From: Clostridia bacterium
GTDB lineage: Bacteria > Bacillota > Clostridia > Christensenellales > CAG-314
NCBI GenBank assembly: GCA_017407305.1
Contig: JAFQWS010000064.1
Coordinates: forward strand, 1-14,040
Length of the DNA: 14,040 bases
Direction: 5' to 3'
In this document: one piece after another, positions 1-5,811 of the stretch
Layout of the letters: each line of letters begins with the position of its first letter
How positions within the stretch are numbered: position 1 is the stretch's first letter
Program-made: the position numbers and the translations under genes
The notes under the pieces: generated by a model
The model's input: only the letters and a program-made list of their open reading frames with translations
Databases searched by the model: none
What the model was told of the DNA's origin: nothing

Positions 1-32
1 AAAAACGTTAAAAATTCAATAAAAAAAAACGC

Positions 33-66
33 AACAGTCCAAAGCAATTTGCCTTGGGCTGTTTTT
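33..66. terminator. Bidirectional rho-independent terminator
   Basis: A 10-bp stem (33-42 with 54-63, one G-T pair) has a partly pairing loop and is followed by a T run at 62-66 on the plus strand. Read on the minus strand the same hairpin is followed by a run of T (complement of the A run at 21-29). It therefore could end both a gene entering from the left and one coming from the right. The gene to the left is outside the window. Confidence 0.7.
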
Positions 67-142
67 ATGTGCTAAAACAAGTTGTACAAGCATATATTTC
101 AATGAAACAAGCAAAAATTTGTGAGAAACACTATGAAACACT

Positions 143-194
143 TTGTCCACATAAACATACGTTCTTGTGGATAACTTTGTGGATAAGTGCATAA
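143..194. promoter_or_regulatory. Cluster of DnaA-box-like 9-mers
   Basis: Two exact TTATCCACA boxes lie on the minus strand at 166-174 and 178-186, with starts 12 bases apart. A one-mismatch box (TTGTCCACA) lies on the plus strand at 143-151. A weaker TTATGCACT lies on the minus strand at 186-194. The known DnaA consensus is TTATNCACA. A further one-mismatch copy is at 399-407, inside the next gene. The cluster could be a DnaA-controlled promoter element or part of an origin. No dnaA, dnaN or rpmH gene is visible, so an oriC call is not supported from this window alone. Confidence 0.5.
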
Positions 195-195
195 C

Positions 196-215
196 TTTGC
201 ACATTTTCGTGCAAA
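196..215. repeat. Perfect palindrome TTTGCAC-N6-GTGCAAA
   Basis: The arms are 196-202 and 209-215 with the six-base loop ATTTTC. It sits just downstream of the DnaA-like boxes and upstream of the amidase promoter. There is no T run after it, so it looks more like an operator than a terminator. A nearly identical core occurs at 12625-12641 in the promoter of the BMP lipoprotein. Confidence 0.5.
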
Positions 216-261
216 AGTAGGCGAATTTTGTCGGTTTTATGGTTATTTTTGAAATTATGTC

Positions 262-284
262 TATAATAACAAGGAAAAGAGTTT
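262..284 (+). promoter_or_regulatory. Probable -10 box and RBS of the amidase gene
   Basis: A perfect TATAAT lies at 262-267. No good -35 is seen at 16-18 bases; the best is TTATGG at 237-242 with a 19-base spacer. An AAGGA ribosome binding site at 271-275 precedes the ATG at 285. The weak -35 would fit a promoter that depends on an activator or another sigma factor, but this is inference. Confidence 0.45.
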
Positions 285-977
285 ATGATTGTTGCAATTG
301 GGAAAAAAACGTTGGCTTTGATACTTGTTTGTGTAATTTTGGCACAAATTTGTCTGCTTTTTGCCATTTCTTATACCTCTTTTCCGGCACAAGAAAATTT
401 ATCCACTTTTACCATAGTTATCGACGCGGGACACGGTGGTGTGGACAGTGGTGTCGTGGGTGTAAACACCAACGTAAAAGAAAGTGATCTCAACCTTTTG
501 TACGCTCAATGTCTTGGCTCAATGTTTGCCAACGTTGGAGCGGAAGTTGTCTATACGAGAAAAACGCAAGACGGTCTTTACGGCTTGGCGACAAAGGGAT
601 TTAAAAGACGAGATATGCAAAAAAGAAAAGCAATTATCGAAAGTTGCAACCCAACTTTGGTGGTGTCTGTGCATATGAACAAATTTGCCTTGTCGTCAAG
701 ACAAGGCCCACAAGTCTTTTTTCAAAAAGGAGACGAAAAATCCGGCGAGTTTGCTTCCAAGGTACAGCAGTCGCTCAACAAATTTACTCAAAACAATCAC
801 AGCCATTTATCTGGCGATTTTTACGTTTGCAGGTGTGCCGACGTGCCATCCATCATTGTGGAATTTGGTTTTTTGTCCAATCCCATCGAAGAAGAAAAAT
901 TGCAACAAGAAAAGTATATGTTTGACATTTGCAATCAAACGTTTTTTGGCATAATGACATATTTATATAGTATGTAA
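285..977 (+). CDS. cwlD: N-acetylmuramoyl-L-alanine amidase, CwlD-like (Amidase_3)
   Basis: Zinc-dependent peptidoglycan amidase of the Amidase_3 family, expected to cut the bond between N-acetylmuramic acid and L-alanine. Of the 230 residues, about 8-31 form an uncleaved-looking signal anchor, so the enzyme should act outside the membrane. The zinc and catalytic residues are all visible: H50 in DAGHGG, E66 in KESDLN, H130 in SVHMNKF and E193 in VEFGFLSN. The length, the N-terminal anchor and the SVHMNKF...GPQVFF pattern resemble CwlD, which in spore formers works with PdaA to make muramic delta-lactam in the spore cortex. A general cell-wall amidase remains possible. The gene stands alone between a terminator and the promoter at 992. 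The start at 285 follows AAGGA and gives a complete signal anchor. Confidence 0.88.
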   Translation: MIVAIGKKTLALILVCVILAQICLLFAISYTSFPAQENLSTFTIVIDAGHGGVDSGVVGVNTNVKESDLNLLYAQCLGSMFANVGAEVVYTRKTQDGLYGLATKGFKRRDMQKRKAIIESCNPTLVVSVHMNKFALSSRQGPQVFFQKGDEKSGEFASKVQQSLNKFTQNNHSHLSGDFYVCRCADVPSIIVEFGFLSNPIEEEKLQQEKYMFDICNQTFFGIMTYLYSM

Positions 978-991
978 ATTTTAAAAAGGTA

Positions 992-1041
992 TTTACAAAA
1001 AAAAATTGATATAGTATAATATTTACATCAAATATGGAGGT
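992..1041 (+). promoter_or_regulatory. Strong sigma-A promoter and RBS of the small membrane protein
   Basis: TTTACA at 992-997 and TATAAT at 1015-1020 are 17 bases apart. A GGAGGT Shine-Dalgarno follows at 1036-1041, 10 bases before the ATG at 1052. The -35 overlaps the right arm of a 6-bp inverted repeat (GTAAAT 974-979, ATTTAC 991-996) that begins at the amidase stop codon. No proper terminator is seen between the two genes. Confidence 0.8.
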
Positions 1042-1051
1042 AACGTTCATT

Positions 1052-1270
1052 ATGGCAAAAAAAGGTGATTACTTTGGTTTGGGTTATATTGTCAGCTTGA
1101 TTTTGGCAATCATTCCCGTAACGGCATGGATCTGTGGTATCATTACTCGTTTTCAAGAAGGCAAAATTGTTGCTGGCATCATCAGAATTTTTGGTGGTTG
1201 GTTAATTTGGGTTTTGGACCTCATTTTCATGGTTCTCAGCAAAAAAATCTTCAGACTTCTCAACATCTAA
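1052..1270 (+). CDS. Small two-helix membrane protein, unknown function
   Basis: A 72-residue protein with two hydrophobic stretches, about 9-32 and 38-62, separated by the short polar turn TRFQEGK, and with a basic C-terminal end (KKIFRLL). The N-terminus MAKKGDY is also basic. It has no cysteine pair or enzymatic motif; C28 is the only cysteine. I do not recognise a named family, although small proteins of this shape are common in Clostridia. The start is set by GGAGGT at 1036-1041; a longer reading from ATG 1034 would place the start inside the Shine-Dalgarno and is unlikely. The gene has its own strong promoter and its own terminator, so it is a single-gene unit that is probably well expressed. 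Confidence 0.75.
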   Translation: MAKKGDYFGLGYIVSLILAIIPVTAWICGIITRFQEGKIVAGIIRIFGGWLIWVLDLIFMVLSKKIFRLLNI

Positions 1271-1284
1271 TAAGTCAGACATTC

Positions 1285-1316
1285 GGGCGTGTGCTTGTGC
1301 ATGCGTCCTTTTGTTT
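1285..1316 (+). terminator. Rho-independent terminator after the small membrane protein
   Basis: A 10-bp stem (1285-1294 with 1299-1308, including three G-T pairs) has a TTGT loop and is followed by TTTTGTTT. Confidence 0.7.
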
Positions 1317-1335
1317 GCAAAAACATGTCAAATCG

Positions 1336-1364
1336 TTGCCTAAAATTGCAATTTGGACTATAAT
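1336..1364 (+). promoter_or_regulatory. Sigma-A promoter of the TSCPD gene
   Basis: TTGCCT at 1336-1341 and TATAAT at 1359-1364 have a 17-base spacer. The -10 lies inside a 23-base motif (1352-1374) that recurs with two mismatches at 4619-4641. Downstream, the leader has a small hairpin (GACAA 1379-1383 with TTGTC 1389-1393), then AGGAG at 1397-1401 before the ATG at 1408. Confidence 0.7.
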
Positions 1365-1407
1365 CTAGTCAAACAAAAGACAATTTTTTTGTCAAAAGGA
1401 GCAAACA

Positions 1408-1644
1408 ATGACGTACAAAACAAAAGGTACTTGTTCAAGAGAAATTAATTTTGACGTGGTGGATGGCAAGGTTTATAACGTCAGTTTCTATGGTGGTTGC
1501 CACGGCAACTTGCAAGGTATTGCAAAGTTGGTGGAAGGAATGCCCGTAGAAGAAGTAATTGCTCGTTTGGAAGGCATTTGCTGTGGCATGAAATCCACTT
1601 CTTGCCCCGACCAACTTGCACAAGCACTCAAAAGCAACAACTAA
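1408..1644 (+). CDS. TSCPD-domain protein (TIGR03905-type)
   Basis: A 78-residue cytoplasmic protein that matches the small stand-alone TSCPD family known from anaerobic Firmicutes (TIGR03905). It carries the name-giving TSCPD motif at residues 64-68 and cysteines at C9, C31, C58, C59 and C66, arranged as GTCS, GGCHGN, ICCG and TSCPD. The related TSCPD segment at the C-terminus of some class II ribonucleotide reductases suggests metal or redox chemistry by these cysteines, but no function is established for the stand-alone form. Length is typical for the family. The start follows AGGAG at 1397-1401. The gene has its own promoter and terminator. Confidence 0.88.
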   Translation: MTYKTKGTCSREINFDVVDGKVYNVSFYGGCHGNLQGIAKLVEGMPVEEVIARLEGICCGMKSTSCPDQLAQALKSNN

Positions 1645-1654
1645 TGGACAACAA

Positions 1655-1691
1655 GCGTGAAAAGCCTTTGGTTTTTCACGCACTTTTTTTT
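1655..1691 (+). terminator. Strong terminator after the TSCPD gene
   Basis: The stem GCGTGAAAA (1655-1663) pairs with TTTTCACGC (1673-1681), extended inward by GCC/GGT, for about 12 bp in all. A run of eight T (1684-1691) follows. The next gene starts only nine bases after the T run. Confidence 0.85.
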
Positions 1692-1696
1692 ATGTT
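1668..1696 (+). promoter_or_regulatory. Possible promoter inside the terminator, no RBS for the next gene
   Basis: TTGGTT at 1668-1673 and TATGTT at 1691-1696 are 17 bases apart, and the ATG of the next gene is at 1700. There is no Shine-Dalgarno between 1660 and 1699. The -10 is a poor match, so this is only a candidate. If real, transcription would begin at or just inside the start codon. Confidence 0.3.
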
Positions 1697-1699
1697 TTT

Positions 1700-2806
1700 A
1701 TGAAAGCAGTTCAACTTACGACAAAAAAACAACTTAAACAGTTTGTCAAAATGCCCTTTTTCATTTACCAAAATGATGACAAATTTCCTCCGTATATGAT
1801 GCACGATTTATTCAAAACTTTGGTAAAACTCGTTTTGGTGGAAAAAACTTATTTTGCCTTTGGTGTATATAAAGATGGCAAAATGGTGGCGCGCGCTTTG
1901 TGTACCATTGCTCCGTCAAGACAACTCAAGTTGGAAAAGTGTGGATATTTTTCCCATTTCGAGTGTATTGACGATCAACAAGTTGCCAATCTTTTGCTTG
2001 AAAGGTTGTGTAGCCTTCTCAAAGAAAAAGGTGCAAGTTACGTTGAAGGCACTTACTTTCCTTTTGACCAAGACAACAGACGTGGTGTGCAAGTTTGTGG
2101 GTTTGAATATGAACCTATGTTTTTAACTTCCTACAATCCACCTTACTATCAAAAATTGTTGGAAGAGTTTGGTTTCAAAAAAGACTTTGACACAGTCAAT
2201 TATCTTTGTTCGTACGAAGGCTATGACTTTGAAGGAGTGGAAAAGATAAAAGATAGGTTGCAAAAACGTTATGGCTTGTACGTTGCCCAAGCAGATTTTT
2301 CTCAAATAGACAGAGAAATTGCCGATATTCACCACATTATGTGCATGGCACACAACGACGTCATTTTTCAAGAAGTGCCATCCATTGCACAATTGAAATC
2401 AATTGTTAAGGGGTGGAAAAACTTCTTGTGGCAAGACCTCATTTTAATTGCAAGAAAGGTGGAAACCAACGAGCCTGTGGGATTTGTTATGGCAGTACCC
2501 AATTTCTATTTTGTGTTTAGAAAAATGAAAGGAAGTATCAATCCCATTTCCTTATTGAAAATGGCCTACTACAAAGGAAAAATCAAGTCAATGCGCATTA
2601 TGTTGCAGTACGTTGTTCCAAAATATCAAAATACAGGAGCAAACTACTTAATGTATCACCAAATGTACATCAACGCATCCAAACGCAAAATTGACTACGT
2701 AGAGTCGGGAACAATCATGGAAGACAACCTTGCCTCCCGTCTAAACAACGAAAAAGCTGGTGGCAAATTAAACAAAATATTTAGAATTTACGGTAAAAAG
2801 CTGTAA
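1700..2806 (+). CDS. GNAT-like protein of the YghO type, unknown substrate
   Basis: A 368-residue cytoplasmic protein that resembles a family of uncharacterised acyltransferase-like proteins (E. coli YghO type). The N-terminal pattern is shared: KKQLKQFVKMPFFIY, then KDGKMVARA at 58-66, then GYFSHFECIDD at 82-92. The second half has the GNAT-like region QYVVPKYQNTGANYLMYHQM (303-322) and the closing EDNLASRLNNEKAGGKL...RIYGKK (341-367), the part that in this family resembles the acetyl-CoA-binding fold. No signal peptide or membrane helix is seen. The start at 1700 fits the family N-terminus, but there is no Shine-Dalgarno and the only upstream in-frame space is the terminator, ending at a TGA (1658-1660). 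The acceptor substrate is unknown. A terminator follows directly, so it is a single-gene unit. Confidence 0.72.
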   Translation: MKAVQLTTKKQLKQFVKMPFFIYQNDDKFPPYMMHDLFKTLVKLVLVEKTYFAFGVYKDGKMVARALCTIAPSRQLKLEKCGYFSHFECIDDQQVANLLLERLCSLLKEKGASYVEGTYFPFDQDNRRGVQVCGFEYEPMFLTSYNPPYYQKLLEEFGFKKDFDTVNYLCSYEGYDFEGVEKIKDRLQKRYGLYVAQADFSQIDREIADIHHIMCMAHNDVIFQEVPSIAQLKSIVKGWKNFLWQDLILIARKVETNEPVGFVMAVPNFYFVFRKMKGSINPISLLKMAYYKGKIKSMRIMLQYVVPKYQNTGANYLMYHQMYINASKRKIDYVESGTIMEDNLASRLNNEKAGGKLNKIFRIYGKKL

Positions 2807-2816
2807 AAAGCAAATT

Positions 2817-2851
2817 AAAAAGCATCACAAATTGTGTGATGCTTTTTTTTA
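2817..2851 (+). terminator. Strong terminator after the GNAT-like gene
   Basis: The stem AGCATCACA (2821-2829) pairs with TGTGATGCT (2835-2843), extended by AAAA/TTTT, with a five-base loop. It is followed by a T run through about 2850. Confidence 0.88.
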
Positions 2852-2910
2852 TTGTATGCAAAATTTGAAATGGTGCAAACTAATGTTGACTTTAATAAGG
2901 AGGAAAAACA

Positions 2911-3171
2911 ATGAAAACAACTTTCAACGTATTATCTGTCATCGCATTGGTATTGACCATTGTTGGCGCACTCAACTGGTTGTTGATCGGCATTTTTGAT
3001 TTCAACTTGGTTGCATTTATTACAATGGGTACACTTTGGCTGGAACGCCTTTTGTATATTTTAGTGGGCATTGCAGGTATTTATATGGCAATTTGGTTGT
3101 GTGCATCCCATTTCAACATGGTAAGCGAAGGCAACCATTGTGATTGTGTGAGAGAAAGCAAAGATTATTAA
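2911..3171 (+). CDS. DUF378 family small membrane protein
   Basis: An 86-residue protein with the DUF378 pattern: a first helix (about 6-29) ending in VGALNWLLIGIFDFNLVA, and a second helix (about 44-64) with the typical RLLYILVGIAGIY. The family is widespread in bacteria and has no established function; it is predicted to be an integral membrane protein. This copy has a longer polar tail (65-86) with a Cys-Asp-Cys at 77-79 that I do not associate with the core family. The start is fixed by AAGGAGGAAAAAC just before the ATG. No clear promoter was seen in the 60 bases upstream. The nearest downstream terminator is the shared hairpin at 3311-3334. Confidence 0.88.
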   Translation: MKTTFNVLSVIALVLTIVGALNWLLIGIFDFNLVAFITMGTLWLERLLYILVGIAGIYMAIWLCASHFNMVSEGNHCDCVRESKDY

Positions 3172-3306
3172 AACAATTAAGGTAATTTTAAGCAAGCACA
3201 ATTATAATGCAATTGAACATTTAATTTATTTTTGTTGAAAAAAATACAATTGTGTCTTTTCGGACGAATATCTCTCCCCACCAATATTTGATTTTTGTCC
3301 TTAAAG
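3172..3306. other. AT-rich intergenic stretch, possible small transcript
   Basis: It contains a TATAAT at 3203-3208 without a good -35. A GGAC (3262-3265) and a GTCC (3297-3300) could close a larger stem leading into the terminator at 3311. No ORF with a ribosome binding site was found. A small RNA is possible but weakly supported. Confidence 0.2.
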
Positions 3307-3345
3307 AAAAGGGAAGTCGCTTTTGCGACTTCCCCTTTTATTTTA
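3307..3345. terminator. Bidirectional terminator between DUF378 gene and M29 peptidase
   Basis: A perfect 10-bp stem (3311-3320 with 3325-3334) has the loop TTTT. On the plus strand it is followed by TTTTATTTTATT. On the minus strand it is followed by TTTTCTTT. It ends the minus-strand peptidase gene 20 bases after its stop and can also end the DUF378 transcript. Confidence 0.88.
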
Positions 3346-3353
3346 TTGTCAAA

Positions 3354-4586
3354 TTAAATTACCCATTCGCCGTCAACGAAAAGTTGTTCTTTGCTTCCGT
3401 CAAAACCGATACCAACAATTTCCAAGTCTTTTGTACCAATCATAAAGTCAACGTGAACGACGCTTGCGTTCAAGCCGATTTTGTCTGCTTGTTGTTCGTT
3501 CATATCGTTGCCACCTTCAACGGTAGTGGGGTAGGCTGCGCCAAGTGCCAAGTGGCAACTTGCGTTTTCATCAAACAACGTTTGGTAGTAGAGCAAGCCA
3601 CTTTCTGCAATGGGGGATTTTTTGCCAATGAGAGCAATTTCGCCTATGCGAGTGCTTCCTTCGTCCGTTGTCAAAATGCCTTTGAGGGCATCATATCCTT
3701 TTTCTGCTGTAAAGTCGACCACTTTGCCATCTTTAAATGTCAAAGAGAAGTTGTCAATAACTGCGCCGTTGTCCACCAAGGGAAGTGCATTTTTGACGAT
3801 ACCTTCCACTTTGTATTTGTGGGGTGCAGTAAAGATTTCTTCTGTGGGCAAGTTGGCTGTAAAGACCACGCCGTCTTGAGCTTTTTCGCCTGCGGACGTC
3901 CAAATGTGACCTTCTGCCAAACCGACTTTCAAATCGGTGCCGTTTGCAGATTTGAATTGAATATATTCAAAGTTGCGTTTTGTCATATATTCGGCACGTC
4001 TGTCCATTGTTGCAATGTGTTCTTCCCCTGCTTTTACAGGGTCGTCACACTCCAAGCGAACTGCGTGTGCAATTGCTTCCCAAAGTTTGTCAACAGCGAC
4101 GCTTGTTTCAAGGTCGGGGAAGATTTTCTTTGCCCATTTTTGAGAGGGAACGGAAACAATTGTCCAGCGGTTTTTGTTGGACATTGTTGCAGACATCAAT
4201 GCTTGTCTGGAACGTCTTGCACTAAGCAAATATTTTGTCAATTTGTCGCTGTTACAACCTTCAAAGTTGTCGGGGTCGCTGGACAAAATGGAAACAAAAC
4301 CTGCGCCTTGATCCACAAAGTATTGGTACATTTGTGCGTCATAAGCGGGGATGTTGCACAAAACGTCTTGTTTGGTGTTATCTACTCTAACTCTTTCAAT
4401 TCTTTCGTTTGACCAAACGGTGTAAACGTTGCTTGCGCCCAATTCATAAGCCTTTTTTGCAACGATTTCAGCAAAGAAAGCGTTTTGTACGTCGGTACGC
4501 AACACGACGGGTTGTCCTTTTTGCAAATTTATGCCAACGCTGATGGCGAGTTCTGCATATTTATCTAATTGTTTATCAGTTAACAT
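3354..4586 (-). CDS. Aminopeptidase, M29 family (AmpS/PepS-like)
   Basis: A 410-residue cytoplasmic metallo-aminopeptidase of family M29, which removes N-terminal residues from peptides using a two-metal centre. The expected metal-binding residues are present in the C-terminal half: E250 in LPTEEIFTAP, E316 in RIGEIAL, H345 in SCHLALG, and H378 and D380 in VHVDFMIGT. Length and the N-terminal MLTDKQLDKYAELAISVGINLQKGQ are typical of the family. The start at 4586 is set by the Shine-Dalgarno AGGAGGT (4596-4602, minus strand), nine bases upstream. The gene is monocistronic, with its own promoter (-10 at 4611-4616) and a bidirectional terminator. It is probably a peptide-recycling enzyme. It is divergent from the anchored protein at 4724; nothing else links the two. 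Confidence 0.95.
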   Translation of the reverse strand: MLTDKQLDKYAELAISVGINLQKGQPVVLRTDVQNAFFAEIVAKKAYELGASNVYTVWSNERIERVRVDNTKQDVLCNIPAYDAQMYQYFVDQGAGFVSILSSDPDNFEGCNSDKLTKYLLSARRSRQALMSATMSNKNRWTIVSVPSQKWAKKIFPDLETSVAVDKLWEAIAHAVRLECDDPVKAGEEHIATMDRRAEYMTKRNFEYIQFKSANGTDLKVGLAEGHIWTSAGEKAQDGVVFTANLPTEEIFTAPHKYKVEGIVKNALPLVDNGAVIDNFSLTFKDGKVVDFTAEKGYDALKGILTTDEGSTRIGEIALIGKKSPIAESGLLYYQTLFDENASCHLALGAAYPTTVEGGNDMNEQQADKIGLNASVVHVDFMIGTKDLEIVGIGFDGSKEQLFVDGEWVI

Positions 4587-4610
4587 GTTTATGTAACCTC
4601 CTTTTAGTCA

Positions 4611-4639
4611 ATTATACATTTGTACTATAATCAAGTCAA
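4611..4639 (-). promoter_or_regulatory. Sigma-A promoter of the M29 peptidase
   Basis: On the minus strand, TTGACT (4634-4639) and TATAAT (4611-4616) are 17 bases apart. The promoter region overlaps the 23-base motif at 4619-4641 that is also found at 1352-1374. It lies back to back with the plus-strand promoter at 4667-4695. Confidence 0.8.
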
Positions 4640-4666
4640 ACGATATAATCATACAATAAGACGTTA

Positions 4667-4718
4667 TTGACTAATTGTTTTCATTGTGATAAAATATTTA
4701 TGTAGAAAAATAGGAGGT
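4667..4718 (+). promoter_or_regulatory. Sigma-A promoter and RBS of the anchored protein gene
   Basis: TTGACT at 4667-4672 and TAAAAT at 4690-4695 are 17 bases apart. A TAGGAGGTG ribosome binding site follows at about 4711-4719, before the ATG at 4724. Two other TATAAT strings (4626-4631 and 4644-4649) lie upstream but lack good -35 boxes. Confidence 0.7.
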
Positions 4719-4723
4719 GCTTT

Positions 4724-5731
4724 ATGGCAAACTCAAACAACAAAGGATTTATTGATAAATTACTAAAATTTATTTTGACAATTATATGTATTGTGGCAAT
4801 TATTGCAATCGTGGTTGGAATTCAAACTGTTGCAACGGTGGGAAATTGGGTATCCAAATTGAATATCAATGGATTTGACACAACTCAATTATCCAATCTC
4901 ACCAAAGACAGCAAAGTGCCTTATTTGGGCGACGTAACTTTTGCTGATTTGGACTTTGATCCACAAGAAAATACTGTCTTTGATTTGGCACGTTTGGTGA
5001 TGGCTTTGTCCGATGGTTTAAACGTTGACCAAAGTGAAATTGCCGATGATCCCGTTCAAGAAGAACACGAAACACAAGTAAAAGACAAGTTGGATCAATT
5101 GTTGCCCGACCAAGGGGAGGGCGAAAAGGACTATTTGTCCATTTTGCAAGAACCGATTGTTACTGCAACACCCGAACAAGTGGTCTATTCCCCCAACGAA
5201 ATTGGCGCATTGTGCAACGTTATGATTGGCCAAGCCAGTGATTCTACCAACGCAAACTTGCAATATTTGGCTGACCTCAATGCAACCATTTGCCAAATCA
5301 GTTTGCAACAAACGGATGGCGTCAAACAAGTGAAAATCGTCCTTTCGGTGGACATTTCTTCCATGAAAGCCGACGTTACTGCCAATTTGCCCGGCTTTAT
5401 TGCCGACAGACTTGGCGACACGTTGTACATCACGTACGTTGGCAATTTGACTGCAAACGAAGGCGTTTTGACCTCAACGTCGCAACAACTTGTTTTGAAC
5501 AACTTTGACCAATCACAATCCAATTTGGTTTTGTCGGTGGTGGGCGCAGTTGCAGGTTGGAGCGACACCAATGCAAGTGAATACGTTGCAACGACCATTG
5601 GCGAAGTTTTCGACACAATCATCAACAATTTGGGCAAAGTTGGCATTTTGAATGGTGGTGTTGCCAATTACACAATGGATGCCATTGACGTTGAAAACAG
5701 CCAAATCAAACTTATTACACACGTTGAATAA
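4724..5731 (+). CDS. Membrane-anchored extracytoplasmic protein, unknown
   Basis: A 335-residue protein I do not recognise. It has a basic N-terminus and one strong hydrophobic helix at about 14-37, with no lipobox, so it is probably a single-pass protein with a large outside domain. Residues 101-138 are highly charged and mostly acidic. After this comes a region rich in T, V, S, N and D with alternating hydrophobic residues (about 145-275), which suggests beta strands, then a helical-looking end (285-305). A loose likeness to anchored lipid-binding YpmS/DUF2140-type proteins can be argued from the segment that starts at VVYSPNEIGALCNVMIG (153-169), but this is weak. It has its own promoter, a strong ribosome binding site and a strong terminator, so it is a single-gene unit. 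Confidence 0.75.
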   Translation: MANSNNKGFIDKLLKFILTIICIVAIIAIVVGIQTVATVGNWVSKLNINGFDTTQLSNLTKDSKVPYLGDVTFADLDFDPQENTVFDLARLVMALSDGLNVDQSEIADDPVQEEHETQVKDKLDQLLPDQGEGEKDYLSILQEPIVTATPEQVVYSPNEIGALCNVMIGQASDSTNANLQYLADLNATICQISLQQTDGVKQVKIVLSVDISSMKADVTANLPGFIADRLGDTLYITYVGNLTANEGVLTSTSQQLVLNNFDQSQSNLVLSVVGAVAGWSDTNASEYVATTIGEVFDTIINNLGKVGILNGGVANYTMDAIDVENSQIKLITHVE

Positions 5732-5746
5732 TTTTTATCAGCAATC

Positions 5747-5789
5747 AAGCAACGGACAAAAACATACTTTTGTCCGTTGCTTTTTTTTG
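5747..5789 (+). terminator. Strong terminator after the anchored protein gene
   Basis: A perfect 15-bp stem (5747-5761 with 5768-5782) has a six-base loop and is followed by a run of T to 5788. Its right arm supplies the -35 box of the next gene's promoter. Confidence 0.92.
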
Positions 5790-5805
5790 TATATTGCAGT
5801 ATAAT
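5777..5805 (+). promoter_or_regulatory. Promoter of the radical SAM operon, apparently leaderless
   Basis: TTGCTT at 5777-5782 and a perfect TATAAT at 5800-5805 are 17 bases apart. The -35 is inside the terminator stem. The ATG of the radical SAM gene is at 5812, the distance at which transcription normally begins, and no Shine-Dalgarno lies upstream. The transcript therefore should start at or within a base or two of the start codon. Confidence 0.65.
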
Positions 5806-5811
5806 TTACTT

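Noticed and set aside
143..194. Calling this oriC
   Set aside because: No dnaA, dnaN or rpmH genes are visible in the window. The cluster is recorded only as DnaA-box-like.
1034..1051. Upstream in-frame ATG of the small membrane protein
   Set aside because: It overlaps the Shine-Dalgarno GGAGGT that serves the ATG at 1052.
3252..4412. A 386-codon plus-strand ORF antisense to the M29 peptidase
   Set aside because: It has no ribosome binding site, is very rich in cysteine and phenylalanine as expected of a mirror frame, and the opposite strand encodes a complete M29 enzyme with promoter, RBS and terminator.
5770..5811. Upstream in-frame ATG extending the radical SAM protein by 14 residues
   Set aside because: It lies inside the terminator hairpin and upstream of the likely transcript start. 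The ATG at 5812 gives the family N-terminus.
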